DNA of 64,000 nucleotides from NCBI GenBank assembly GCA_025526935.1, contig JAHLKD010000030.1:1-64000 (forward strand), read 5' to 3'. Shown one piece after another: positions 24,830-37,322 of this stretch; the first letter of the stretch is position 1; every line of letters starts with the position of its first letter. The position numbers and the translations under genes are program-made. This DNA is from Cladochytrium replicatum. Its lineage: Eukaryota; Chytridiomycota; Chytridiomycetes; Cladochytriales; Cladochytriaceae. The notes under the pieces were generated by a model. The model saw only the letters and a program-made list of their open reading frames with translations. It was not told the origin of the DNA and searched no databases.

Positions 24830-26135
24830 CACATCGCAAGACAGGGCTGCTCCGATGGCACAAAGCAGCATACAAAATCAGGACAGTATCTCAACAAATT
24901 GGAAATAAAGCTTACGCGACGTCCAGCACCGAAAGTAAGAAGAGTACAGCTCCGAAGGCTTTCAGAGATCTCAAGCTCATCTTTCTGCTCTCCTCCCAAA
25001 CAGCGGTCCGGCTTGAACGCCAACGGGTCCTCGTAGTTTTCCTCCGAATAGTGCAGAGTAGCATACAGGAACGCGACCACGAAGCCCTTTGGAGTTCGGT
25101 GGTAGCCATTTTGGACAGGTGCGTACGAATGACCTCTCTCGCTAAGGACTCAATGAACCGCATGCGGTTCAAGTGTTCGATGGTGAGATCAGCGCTTCGG
25201 CACCACATAGTCGATCTCTGCACGAAGACGAAGACGGCGCTGGAGGGTTAGATCGTTTGCATGATGAAAAAGCAGCCACAAAGATGCGTTGGCAATTCTG
25301 ACGAAGCTAGCCATCTCGAGGATCCAGGCATGGAATGCAGGTTCTCGACAGACGGAGCAAACTCTCGCAGGAAAAATCCAAAGAGCTGTCGTTGGGTCAC
25401 AGACATTTGTCGACGCGCTTTTGGGCTAGACGCATTGTTGTGTCGACCAGCACTTTATTCGCTCGATTTCGAACGTCCCGGCCAAGAAAGGGGAACGCAA
25501 GGTTGATGGGGTTTATGGTGCAAGTTCCACAGATGATGAATGACTAATTCAAACATTCACAGTTGGATGTTTGAAATGGACACGCTCAGATAACCATTTG
25601 TAGTCTGACAAGTCCTTCTCATCCCAGTCGTTACCGAATATCATCTGAATTGATCAGGGTTCATCATTTCAGAAATGCTCATCGAAATCGTGCAATCATA
25701 CCTTGGTGTTGACAGGAAGGACCATCCTTGATCAAAACAATCGTGCGATCCTACATTCTTGCATGTAGCCTCGTGTTCGATCACTCTCCTCTTCCGCGAT
25801 GTCGTTGAGCTCTTTCGCCGACGCGCTGTGGAATCAACGAGAAGCGTTATTGCCGAGCTCTAGATAGACTCAACCACGGAAGGACCTGTTCGAGAACACT
25901 AATGAGTGTTTGGACAAATGTTGGGACGGGTTTCAAGTATTCGAACAATCTCTCCATAGTGAGCACGAACAGCGATAATGAGGTCTCTCATATTTCGGGC
26001 ACGTGCTATTAAGAACGACAACGGGAATACGGGAGGAAGATAGCATCAGATGGCTCCACGCGTTGGATCTGCAAAGATCACAAGTGCAAGGATGGAGATC
26101 AGGCCAGCAATGAGAGTCCTAACGATACCGAGCAT
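24830..26135 (-). pseudogene. Decayed cytochrome P450
   Basis: Pieces of one P450 occur in order on the minus strand but in different frames with stops between. From the 5' side: an ATG at 26135 followed by a hydrophobic anchor (MLGIVRTLIAGLISILALVI), a middle piece near 25500-25400 (FPFLGRDVRNRANKVL), a K-helix-like piece near 25190-25130 (RMRFIESLAREVIRTH), then HYSEENYEDPLAFKPDR and the start of the heme loop LLTFGAGRRV ending at about 24916. The heme-ligand cysteine expected next is not seen. Several in-frame stops and frame changes make a functional protein unlikely. The split is partly consistent with old introns. Substrate unknown. Confidence 0.65.
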
Positions 26136-26593
26136 AGTAGACTTGATAAAACATGCGAGACAATTCAGGATTTTGTGTGCACACTTTGTTGTTTGTGGAA
26201 GTCGATAGTTTCGCCGAGCTACAAAACGAATATTTTCTTTTTTTATAAAAAATAGTAAGACTAGCGATAGTGAACACAAACAATGTAAGCGATTCTATCT
26301 AGTCCAGTTATATTATATTTTTTGTCCTAGTCATTGATTGGTAATAATTCTTCGTGGGGCTGTGAACGGCACGCAAAACAGACGGCCCGTGTCAAGTTTT
26401 GAGCGAGAGAACACCAGAAAAGTAAGCGGTAACTGGGCTGGAGTGCTCTATCAAGCGAACATAGATATGCTTACATATTATCACTGATTCTGTTGAAGCT
26501 GATACCCCTCCGCACGATATTTTTGACTGGTCAGCTACGTCTCCGGTTCCACTCTCTCTTGAACAACATCATTCTCTTTTCTTACACAAGAAA

Positions 26594-27805
26594 ATGTCGC
26601 TCTCAACGTCATCTTCGCAATGGGAACTCCCCCGTCCCAACCCGCTCTCATACTCGTTTGGCTTTGGGGCAGACACCTCCACCAGCAGTGAATACGTTTC
26701 CAACACCACAACCAGCAACGGAAGTAGTGATGTAGCAGCCGCTTCTTCGAGCAGCACACCTGGTGGAATGATGTCTAGCATGTCGATGCCTATGTCTATG
26801 TCACCATCACACGGACGCAAGCGTGGCCGACAAGTGCAGATGGCACGACAGAGTGACACAGACTCGTCTGATGACAGCGACCAAGACAATGACAGGATGT
26901 CAGTGAACTCACAATACAGCCGGGCTTCTCCATACACTAGGCGGGTTGTAAGCACGCGACCCGTGGGGTTTGCGAAGCGACAGCGAGTGGTTGAGGAGAC
27001 TGTTATGTCAGGTACAAGGGCAACAAATTCGAGCATCAACCCTGCTGCATTCGGTGTGCCATCGACGATGAATTTGGACAAGCAACTCGCAACGCTCGAC
27101 AAGGACCACGTCGTCAGCATGCTTCGGACGCTTTTATCAGTTTACCCGCAGCTCCAGTCTCACGCATCCGCACTGATCCCTCGCCCGACGCTCTCCACCG
27201 CCACGACTCATCTCACACGGCTCGAGAAGAAAATGTGGGAGTCATTCCCGTATAGCAAGGCAGGCGTCGCATCGGATCGGTCCGAGTATGCATACACTCG
27301 CGTTCGGAACTCTCTTGGCGACCTTCGTGAAGCGTTGGAACATTACTTGTGCATTTTCACGGATCCGTCTCAGTACCCCGAAGCCCTTTCGCACGACTAC
27401 CCCGGCCAGTCGTTCGCATACCTGCACTGGATCACGACGCTTGTGCACCGCTTGCCGAGGTGGGACAACTCGCGTCTGAATGCCGAGACGGTCGAAACTA
27501 TGTACACGATGGTGGGCGGAGCGTGGAGGGCGGCGATCTCGGAAGTTGGGAGGAGGTTCAGGGAAGAAGGAAAGATGTTTGGAGAGGAAGTTGTTGGAGA
27601 GTGGTACAGGAACCTGATGCTTCATGCATCTAATGTGTCTGGATTGTATGGGCTTGGGACTGCTGTGGGATTGTTTCAGAACGAGTTTGGGATGTTGTTT
27701 GGGAGGAGCCAGGGGATTGGGACAGTTCACATGGCGAGCGGGCTAGGAATGGGATACGGGTTCCCGGTTGCTGGAGCGCCAGCGGGAACGGGAACAGCAA
27801 TGTGA
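26594..27805 (+). CDS. STS1: Nuclear proteasome tether STS1/Cut8
   Basis: Sts1/Cut8 holds the 26S proteasome at the nuclear envelope and is needed for nuclear protein turnover. Single exon, 403 residues, ATG at 26594. The first 150 residues are Ser/Thr-rich with basic clusters that could be nuclear localisation signals (GRKRGR, KRQRVV). The conserved domain starts near residue 159 (LDKDHVVSMLRTLLSVYP), followed by LIPRPTLSTATTHLTRLEKK, FPYSKAG and YAYTRVRNSLGDLREALEHY, then a helical bundle to about residue 375. The C-terminus is Gly/Met-rich. Family call is good; the gene is intact. Confidence 0.85.
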   Translation: MSLSTSSSQWELPRPNPLSYSFGFGADTSTSSEYVSNTTTSNGSSDVAAASSSSTPGGMMSSMSMPMSMSPSHGRKRGRQVQMARQSDTDSSDDSDQDNDRMSVNSQYSRASPYTRRVVSTRPVGFAKRQRVVEETVMSGTRATNSSINPAAFGVPSTMNLDKQLATLDKDHVVSMLRTLLSVYPQLQSHASALIPRPTLSTATTHLTRLEKKMWESFPYSKAGVASDRSEYAYTRVRNSLGDLREALEHYLCIFTDPSQYPEALSHDYPGQSFAYLHWITTLVHRLPRWDNSRLNAETVETMYTMVGGAWRAAISEVGRRFREEGKMFGEEVVGEWYRNLMLHASNVSGLYGLGTAVGLFQNEFGMLFGRSQGIGTVHMASGLGMGYGFPVAGAPAGTGTAM

Positions 27806-28491
27806 ATTGTTGAAGCACACAGAATTTGGCAGACTTGTGATGACTGCCCGGCTTTCTATAGCTATTTTCTTGAGCATTTTTAATTCTTCTTCTGAATATG
27901 CGATCGAGAGATGTTTTTATTTTTTCAATACGTATATTTTTGCGAGTGTCGCCACTTTTTGGTACGAACAAAGCAAGGATAAGTTGGTGGCCAAATGCGG
28001 TCACGGTCGACCAAACTCCAGTGCTGGAGCGGAAGCATGCAATCAAGGAGAGGAGCAGTAACAAACTTGTTAGCGTAGACCTAGACGATCTCTGCATCAT
28101 GAAGGTCGCCGGTGAGGCTGGCAACCTTCCAATTAAACTGCTTTGCATTCTGCGCGCCGTTGGAGATATATGGAAGGGTTAACTAACCTCTCGGACTCTG
28201 TTTTGAGATAAACATTAACCCCATTCAAGCACCCTATCAGTTCTTCTATTTTACTCCATTTGTTCAAACATCAATTTATTGTGCATACTGGCAGTGTTAT
28301 TTTTTAAGTCTTTCTTTTTCTGCTCTCAAAACGGCTGGGTGGCAGTGTTCGAGGTGACGCCCACAAAACGACGAGACGAGAAACCGGCAGACGGGGAGGG
28401 TTGCACGTACCGCAAATGTTTGATGAAGCTTGATGCTGGTGAGAATACAATACACAACATAGTTACTCTCGGTCTAACCCCATTCATTATC
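27806..28491. other. Intergenic spacer
   Basis: No supported gene. The open frame of the next gene extends upstream to 28279 without an ATG that looks natural, so part of this may be a leader. Confidence 0.4.
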
Positions 28492-31400
28492 ATGTCTCAG
28501 CTCATGTTGCTCAACAACTCTTCCACAACCGCTCCCAGACCATCATCGGCTGCTGCTGCTGCTGCCGCTGCATCTACTTCGGCACAATCTCATCCACTTC
28601 AACCCCTCTTTCGATACAGCCATTCGGCTGACCCGCTCTACAACTACAATCATTCGCACTCTCCGAAACCCCCGACCCTCTCTCCTTCGCTCAAACGCAA
28701 GCGCTCAGCACCTCAGAGTTCCGCAAATTCACCACTCTCGAATTCAACGTCTCACAACAACCTATCTACTAACAACACGAATTCTCTATCCAGAAAATCA
28801 AACTCTGTCCACTCGCACAACGGGAGCCAGCAGCACTCCCGCCACTCAACACGACGTAGCTCAAGCGCAAGCAGCGCATCATCACTAAGCATTTCTTCAG
28901 CATCGAGCCGCAATTTTTCACGCAGTTCAAGTCGCACAAGCCCGTCGAGTGACTCCAGCAGCAGTTCCGACGCGTCAACTCGACGACGAAAATCACGAAA
29001 CCCAAATTCTACAAAGACAGCAGCTCCCTCTAGTCGTCGACATCGTAGAAGCTCCAGCTCCGCGAGCTCTTCTAGTTCTTCGCCATCCAGCTCCTCCGTC
29101 AGCCCAACACGGCACTCTCGTCGCGAAAAATCAAGCTCGCATCGACATCGATCTCGTAGAAAGTCGCGAAGAAGGCGCGAGAGCACGAGCAGTAGCAACA
29201 GTAGCAGTTCAAGCTCTGAAAGTGAACGGGAAGAAGACCGACGACGGAGACAGAGCCGGAAACGGGAACGCGAAGGCTGGAAACACAAGAAGCGCCAGGA
29301 AGAGAGAGAAAACGAGCGGCGGGAGAGGAAGCGCCAGGCCTCCGAAAAGAAAAAATCAGGCCGTCGCCATAGTAGGCATCGCGATAAGGACGGTCGAGGT
29401 GACCACGAGAGCGCAAGAGACAAGGACAGAAAAATTCTGGAGAGATCAAAGTGCGACCTGCAAAATTCTAGTCGCGGTGATGAGAAGGAGAGGTCTCGGA
29501 CTAGTTCGTTTAGCGAGGAGAAAAATCAAAAAACTCTATCTATCGCAAGTGAGCGCTCGCAACCCATGAACGTCGACGAAAAATTGGTCGAAGTCGGCCA
29601 AAATCCGAAATCCTTTGACAAATGCTCAAACAGCCCAATATCCGATCAATCTGTCATCAAAAATTCTGAAAAGCCATCGGATGTACCCAGGAGCAGTCAA
29701 ATCGCTGAGAAATACCAAAACTCGGCTCAATCGTCCAGTTCGAGAATTTCTGGGGAGCCTGAAGGAATCCATGACAAAAAGGAAGACAGTGGAAAGCACA
29801 GCAAAATTTCAGGACAGTGCTTTACGGGCGAGAAACCGGATAATGCGACTAAAAATTTCAGTGTTGTGATAACAAAGCACACCGGTCAGGGGATATCGCA
29901 TTCCAGCTCCCCATTATTAACGCTTCCTGCCCGTCCAAGTAAGCGACGCGTAGTGAGCGACACGGATTTTTCATGCGACAGCGACCATGGCACAACGGAA
30001 AAATCATCCTCGCATCCAAAGCATCAAAATTCTGCAAATAAGAGGGCTTCTGCGCTGAGCGATAGCGATAGTGATGAAGACGACGATTTGGGCGATTTTG
30101 AGGATTTTGATAGTGATGAGGACTCTGAACGCGGAGAGGGCGATAAGAAAAATATTCCTACTACTCCAGCACGAACAGAAACCTCCACAAAATCCAAATC
30201 ATCGTCTTCTTTGCGTCCTCCATCTTCATCTTCAAATCGCCATCGCACATCCCACCAGCCGGCAGAGCCAACAATTGTTCTCGCAAACAAACGTTTGAAA
30301 ATTCGGGATATTCACATGTCGGATCGTAGTGGCCGGACCCCAATTTTCAAGTACGCTCAGCGTGGAGATGTGGAGTCTGTTAAAATCCTCCTCAACTCAG
30401 GTGCAGATGTGTCCCATCGTGATCACGCCGGCTGGACTCCGCTTCACGAAGCGTGCCTGCAGGGTCATCTCGACGTTGTCTGTGCACTGGTCGAATCTGG
30501 CGCGGATGTGAACGCTCGAGGTGGTGATGGGGACACGCCTCTTCATGATGCAGTAGCGAACGACCATGCTTCAGTTGTGGAATTTCTCCTGTCGCACGGC
30601 GCACATATGGATGCGACCAACGACGCAGGAATGAGTAGCCGAAGTTTTGCCGAAACTCCAGAGATGAATTCAATTTTGGATTCTTGGGCATCACGCGTGA
30701 AATCCTTGGTCGATTCACTGGATGAAACACGCCGCACAACGCTTCACAAGCGAGCAGAGGTTGGAGACTTGGAAGGTGTTCGAGAGTGTCTGCTTTGCGG
30801 ATGTGATGTGAATGCCTCGGACATTTCCGGAACCCGCGCCCTGCATCTTGCATCCGAGCGCGGCCACGCGAGTGTCATCCGTGTTCTGTGCGAGTTTGGG
30901 GCAGATGTAGATGCACTGGACTCTTCAAACTCCTCCGCCATTTCCCTCGCCGTTTCGAAAAAGCATACAGACGTAATCGAGATTTTGGTTCGATTCGGCG
31001 CAGACGTCGACGAAGAGTCGCTCTCGGATACTTCGCGCTCTTGCATTTCAAAAGCTCGGGAACTCGAGAGACTCTGGGCTAAATTCCGCCCGGTGTTTGT
31101 AGACCCTCAATCCACCACAAGGTCCACTGGCTCCGAGCAGCCTCAACACGACATGGATGACTTAACACGAGCCCGACGGAGTTTGAGTGCAGAAGAAGCG
31201 AGTTCACGCAATGCGTATTTCGCATGGGGCGGTCTTCCTGACGCATCCTCATCTTCTGAATTTGTATCAGAGCGCGAGAAGCGCAAGTTTCTCGCGACGC
31301 TACGTAGGCTCGATCCAACTCCACCACCACCTGTACCTCCACGCTCTCGACGCGCAACAACAAATTCCGCCACACCTCCACCAAGGCAGCAGCAGCAGCA

Positions 31401-33678
31401 TTCAGCACCGCCACCACCAGTTGCGCTCTCGCCTCCAGCACTCGCACAGCCTGAAGAGGTTGTTGGGAAAACATATGAATTTGAAGGGGTGTTGTTCACA
31501 GAGCGGGGTGAGCCCGTGCTCGGGAAACGGAAGCGTGGGAGGCCGAGCAATAAGGAGCGAGAACGGCTGGTTTATTTGCAGCAGCAATATTTGTTATCGC
31601 GGAGTCGTATTGACGAGAAAAAGGAGGACGTGAAGAAGGAGGGGGAGGTAACACCGGGAAAGAGGGGCCGAGGAAGACCCAGGAAAGACAAATCAGGTAA
31701 GTAATCAGAATTGAAACGAAAAGATTAGTCATGGAATCTTTTTTGTTTACCTGTAGCACGCCCTTCCAATGGTGGAGATAACAAGTCGCTCAGCTCGACC
31801 CCGACCAGAACCCGATCTGCAGACGACTCTGATCAGGAACCCGAAGATGTGCATGTCGACTCCAAAAATTCCAGACTGACCGGTAACGACCATGATCGTG
31901 CCTCACAACCCCGAAACGGCAATATGGGACAACAGCAAAAACCATCTGCCCCAAACGCTGCGATGAGTTCCAAGAAGCCAAGCCAAAAATCTTTGGAGGG
32001 TGCAAAAGTGGCCGAATCTGCGGAGATCCAGCATGAAGCGGAGGATAAAGGTGTTGGGACGAGCAAGACGCCACTTAAGAAGAAAAAACGGATGCTGATT
32101 GCCGGAATGGGCGGTTATGCTCGGATGGAGGCTAGCGGAGTGGTCGTCGCAGCAGCACCGACCAAGGTGGCTGAAGTGAAAATCGAGATGGAGAACGTGA
32201 AGATCGAAAGCTCGGTGACCTATGTGACCAGCAATTTAAATGTTGAGAAGTCCTCCGACGACGTGCAGAAGCGCAAGCTGGAAGAGCTGTTATTTGGAGA
32301 GCCGGACAATACCGATGTGAATGAAGGTGAAGGATCAAAAAGGGTTCAAACTGAGGAGTCCGGTTCGAACGAGAAATTAAGAGATTCTGGCGAAAAAGTC
32401 CTAAAGAAAGAGCAGGAGCGAAGTTCACAATCCAGTGTGGACGGGATGAAAAATGTTAAGGACGGGGAACGTGACAGAAGAAATTCAAAAGGATCCAAAA
32501 CGGTCAAGGAGGACCAAGAAGAAATTCCGCAGCGCGAAGGAAGATCTCAGATGAACGGTCGAAGGGCACAACAACAAACTGAAACAAGCACTCCTCCGAA
32601 GCGTCGGATTTCGGTATCTCCAGTAAAAGGAGTAGGGACGACCAAAAATGAGGATCTGAAGGCACCGGTCTATGTCAAAAGCGAATCATCGAAGCGGCAA
32701 AAAATCGCTTCCAGCGCAAGAGATCCTACTCCCGATGATATCAAGGAGAGACGGACCTCAACGGGCGGTGAGGATTCAAAGCCCGTGCTGAAAGCTGCGG
32801 ACACCCACAAGAAGAAGCACGACAAGATGAAGTCCCTGTTTGGAATATCGGGGTATCGCCGCGTTGGTCACGAAATAGCAGGTGCGAGCGCCAGCCCCGG
32901 AATTCTAAGTGCAGAAGTTCTCCCAAACCCGGTCGACGTGCATGTTGTAGTTCCGAATCAAGCGGCAACCCCAACTGAAGAAAAAACGGAAGTGGAGAAT
33001 AAGGTCGATCCTATGGTCATAGACCCGCCACCTTCAGTCGATATCCAACACGAATTACCTTCGGAGTTGGAGCAACCCATTACAACCGAAACTCAGCCTG
33101 TTGAAATGGATGTGAGGGAGCCAGAAGCTCTAACAGACCCAGAGTATTTACGCAAGTGTCTGCCGCTCTTTGCAATCTTGGTATCCGCCGACGCTGGTCA
33201 ACGGTACTTTGTAGATTTACAAGTCGCCCTATTCCTAGGCCTCAAATCCGGCCGAGCGCTTCTGGACAAGCACCCAGCCCTCGTCACGCGTGTTGCAACG
33301 AGCGTCGACAAGGAACGACTTGAGCAGAGCGTGGTGTCTGAAGCCATTCTATGCGCAATGCTGGGCGGGGACGCAGATCGCGATCCGCCGATGTGGTTGC
33401 CGTGGGTGTGGAGAAACGAGGCGGAACGGAAACGCGGGTTGAAGCTGACGGATGTGGATATCATGTTGATTAGCGAAGCGCAGCTATTCGATATCGTTCT
33501 CAAGGACAAAGAGCGACCACCGATTCGGAAGCTGGATTTGGTTAACGGTAGCGGCGGAGCCTGTGAAGGTGATGGGGTGTCTTTGGTTGGCGAGGGTGGT
33601 GCGGCTATTGTAGTTGGAAGTTTGAAGAAGCGCCCTGTGCCGCTGAAATGTGCGATCAAAGGGAAGGAAGCAAGATAG
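28492..33678 (+). CDS. Hos4-like ankyrin-repeat, AT-hook chromatin protein
   Basis: Two exons (28492-31696 and 31757-33678; 60-bp intron) give 1,708 residues. Start chosen at the ATG giving MSQLMLLNNSS. Order of parts: Ala/Ser-rich start; Ser/Arg-rich, SR-like region about 100-315; acidic block near 523-550; ankyrin repeats about 606-713 (TPIFKYAQRGDVESVKILL, TPLHEACLQGH, TPLHDAVANDH) and again about 742-840; two AT-hook-like segments (KRKRGRPSNKE near 1015, KRGRGRPRK near 1062); a long charged region; and a conserved-looking C-terminal domain from about 1527 (LRKCLPLFAIL, YFVDLQVALFLGL). Ankyrin block plus this C-terminus is the layout of Hos4, a Set3C histone-deacetylase subunit. The SR region and AT hooks are extra. 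Identity as Hos4 is an inference; a nuclear chromatin role is likely. Confidence 0.7.
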
Positions 33679-34706
33679 GGACGAGAATTTGGGTTTTGGA
33701 ATACGGGAATTTTTATTTGCATCCACTGCCCACTGTCGTTGTCATTTCTGGCTTGAATTTATTTTATTTTTCTTTTTCTCCTTTTAGATTGAGTTAATTG
33801 TTTTTCTTCGTATGCAAGCAATTGACGGGGACAGCTTTTCGGTCCTCTGTCGTATGTGATGATTCTCTTTGATTCCAGTTTTCAGATGCCACTGCTTTGG
33901 TCTTGTATCATAAAACAAATCTGAGTTTCATTTCTCTTCCGATCAAAAAGACAAATTGGTGTGATAGCCAGCGGAGATAAATCAGCCTGGCAGAAAAGAC
34001 AACTGGACCTCAGATTCGGGATCCTCTCGCCGAGGGGGTTCGTCGGCAATATGAAGGACATCCGCAACAAAGCACGATGCAGTGAGAGCTACATCAGTGG
34101 TGTGGGGCAAGTTTATTGAAAGTATAAGCCAGTTAGTGACGATCATAGCACTCCAGGTACTGGCGAGATAGCAAATGACAGAAGGAGCATTTCAGTTGAC
34201 TTTTGGCTTGCAGGCTTACACGATCCCTGCGGTGTGGGTGTTCATCAACGTTGCTTTCGGCTGTCTGCAATCCAGGTCTACCAAGTCGAACGCGCGGGAA
34301 TGTGCGGTTCCGTCGTCGCAGAGCTCGAAAACGCAACCTTCATCTCGACCTGCCCGCAGTTCTTCATCTGCTACCATTCGTTCGCCGACTCATTACTACA
34401 TCATGGGCACTATTGTTGTTTTAATGGCGGTGCAGAACGGGAGCGCTGGTTATGCTTTATATCCGCTAAGTTTTTATATGGCTTCGAAATTCGTTTTTGG
34501 GGGGGAATTAGGGTTTGAGCCTCCTAGAAAAGCTTGGTGGGTTCTGTTCCAACGAACGACAAGATGCCGGGGTTGTAGCCGACTAATAAGAGAATTGGGC
34601 CTCCTGTGACGTTTGGATCCATGTTGATTGTAGCAGAGATAGGTGGCAACGATTTTCGATTGTAATATCCGTTGCTTTGACGAGGATGGATGAAAGTGTA
34701 AACCAC
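33679..34706. other. Intergenic, no recognisable gene
   Basis: Overlapping ORFs of 60-144 residues occur on both strands (for example 34175-34609 plus and 34706-34524 minus), some with hydrophobic stretches, but no domain or splice pattern convinces me. It ends at the CTCAG target duplication of the copia element. Confidence 0.4.
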
Positions 34707-34711
34707 CTCAG

Positions 34712-34804
34712 TGTGAGTCTACTAGCTCTTTTGCAGAGAGGATCGTGGTCACGTGTTTTGATTTACGCCAGGACGGCACATTTGTGTAGAGTGCACGTTT
34801 GACA
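34712..34804 (-). repeat. Copia 3' LTR
   Basis: Ninety-three bases, bounded by the CTCAG duplication on the outside and the polypurine tract (about 34805-34815) on the inside. Confidence 0.93.
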
Positions 34805-34987
34805 CTCCCTCACTCTGAACAAATGTAAAAGCATAGAGAAATAAAACTAAACATAGTGCTCTAGGAAATCTATATCGGCGATGAAGAATCATAGAGCGAA
34901 AAGAAATGGAAGAACGATTATCGTCTTTTGCCACAAAAGAAACTAAAGCCCAACCATAGAATAAAATGCATATTGGCCCTCTCCCCC

Positions 34988-35443
34988 TCAAATCGACATT
35001 GTTGACCAACTCGTGATATTTAGCGCATAGAGACTTCCCCCTTTGGACAAGGATGTCATAGAACGAATATCTGCGAGAGATCGGAGACCGAGGGAATCGC
35101 GGTGTTTGGTAAACTGAATACGGCCGAGAGTTTTGGTGAGTAAGTCGGCCATGTTCTCTGAAGAGGAGATTTTGGTGACACATAGATCAGTACCGTCGTG
35201 ATGGGCAGTGGCAAAGACTTTTGAATCTACATGTTTGTTAAGGTCAGTGCAAATGTAACCTGATTTAATTTGGGAAACACAAGCAGCGTTGTCTTCATAG
35301 ATAGTAGTCAGTCCATTGAGTATCGTAAGAGGTAATGGTAAGTCTGTAAGTATAGTTATGAGAAGTTCTCTGATCCAGATAATTTCCTTAGCTGTGTCCC
35401 AGAGAGCAAGAATTTCTGAGTGCATAGTAGAGGTGGTAGGCAT
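34988..35443 (-). pseudogene. Copia RNase H, separated from RT by nested insertion
   Basis: Encodes the C-terminal RNase H domain: STMHSEILALWDTAKEIIW, IYEDNAACVS, HVDSKVF and ENMADLLTKTLG, all standard copia landmarks. Its 5' side ends at the GCATA duplication of the nested element at 35440-35444. The frame agrees with the RT fragment at 37804-38486 across the insertion, so this domain was open when the insertion happened. Confidence 0.88.
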
Positions 35444-35444
35444 A

Positions 35445-35920
35445 TGTTAAAAACTAGCATATCAGACTGTTTGCTAATGGGTTATCCTTTGGGTTGTCTT
35501 TTTTCTCTTTGACCTGAGAGTTTTTTTGTCAATCCCTCTTCATTCTTATTTATGGACTTGTATTTCATGTATTTATATCCATGTTTGGCAGGTCCTGTGT
35601 GGAGTGATCTTGGCATTTAGTGGGGAATGTGGTGTGGCTTGGTCCTTTGAGTTGATGTGACCAATGTCTTTGACCACAGGTATGCCCACACGCACTGTTC
35701 ACTTGAATATAGGAGTTGATGTGACCAATGTCTTTGACCACAGCATTCCCTGGTTGCCTGACCAGCTTGGGTGTAGTGTACAGCCTGTCGGAGTATTAGG
35801 CATATACACACCTGGGAGAACAGGTACTGGGCCAAGAGACGGAACCTGGAGCTGTTGTGCTAGCTACAGTACAGCTAAAGACGCCCTACCGCTGCCAGGA
35901 GAAGCCCTTGGTTTTTAACA
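35445..35920. repeat. Nested element left LTR, 476 bp
   Basis: Contains an internal duplication: a 31-bp segment (GAGTTGATGTGACCAATG and onward) occurs twice, separated by about 45 bp. TATA-like stretches lie near 35555 and 35570. Confidence 0.93.
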
Positions 35921-37322
35921 GGTGGTGGTTTCATCCAGGAACTATTACCTTCTTGTCTCAGTCGGTGTGGACCGACACATGGAACTACAGATACGGAGGA
36001 TTCTCAGGATCGATTCTCACCTCCTACGCGAACGGGTTTTGCTCCTTATGTATCTCGAGCATCCCTGGTGGTTTCAACCTTCTTTTTGCTCTGGGGACTC
36101 TGGCACACTTTTTTGAGAGGAATTCCGACAGACCATCGCTTTCCTCGCTTTCTGATGTTGCTATCTTTGCTCCTGAGCCTTTTGACCAACTTCACTACCT
36201 TTGGTCTGCTCCAGAGGTCTTCGATTTTTGATTTCGCCAATTCTTGTCTGATCGTCGCGAACAGTACCTCAGAAGAACCGTCTCATCAAGCCGGATTGAT
36301 TGGTGCCCAGCTCGCGTCATTTGGCGGAGGATTCATGGAGCTACAGCATTTCGAAGCTTTCAGCTTTGATCCGTCAGTTCTCGCTGGACCACGGCAAGTG
36401 CCTATCAAAACCATCGCCTACGCATTGCGAATCGATTCGTGTATTGCTCGCTCGGTTTCGTTGGCTGCCTGCAGAGTTATGGTGACATGTCCGTATGCAT
36501 GCATCATGAACTTTGTTTCCTTCAACAACTCCATTGTTTCTTGAGATGGCACCTCCATTGCCTGTGGATGCATCGCGCGCAACGCGGATACATGAAGTTT
36601 GCGGGACTTTTCTGGGCTTGGAGATTGGGGTCTACTTCACGTTGACGAGTTTCCATCAAATTCGGGCATGTGGCGCAGCACGTGACGCGTTTTGTTTCCC
36701 ACGGTTGTCTTCACATAGACATCACCTTGGTTTCTGGACACAGCATACCATGAAGAGGTTTCCTTTCGATCTGTTACAGACCAACATGTGTCAACGGCTT
36801 TTGAAGAAACCACCTGCGCCAGTTGAATCTGGATTTTTTGTGTTATATACCCCTATCGTAGCTGGTGTTGCTAGTGCACAAGCTTCCACTCTTTTGTCTT
36901 TGGGTTTTGTCATGGAGGATCCCTGATTTTTGCATTCATCAGCTTGCACTCTCAGTTCCTTGACACTTACCATTAGAACGTTGCTAGTTAGTCTCGTTCA
37001 CCGCTTCTGCACTTGCATTGTTGTTTAGCTTTGCACCTGCGCTTTTGCTTGCGATTCCACCACACTGGGGTTTCGTATGTTATGGGCCCATTGTGGTCTA
37101 CCTTGATCTTTGATCTAGAATGCCTGAAATGGTACGAGCAGAGTACTCTATCCCTTTGGTCCTTTCTAAATTTCGAAGTCAGTCATATTGGATTGGGGGT
37201 TGTGTAAGTTTAGTTGTGAACTCCACACACATTCCTTCTGTTTCTCTATCGTATGTTTTCTTTTTTGTCTTTTTTGACGAGCGATACACGGTGACCCAGT
37301 GTATCGTCTTCGAGGCGGCATC

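Noticed and set aside
28752-29423. 223-residue minus-strand Leu/Arg-rich frame
   Set aside because: Antisense of the Ser/Arg-rich region of the Hos4-like gene.
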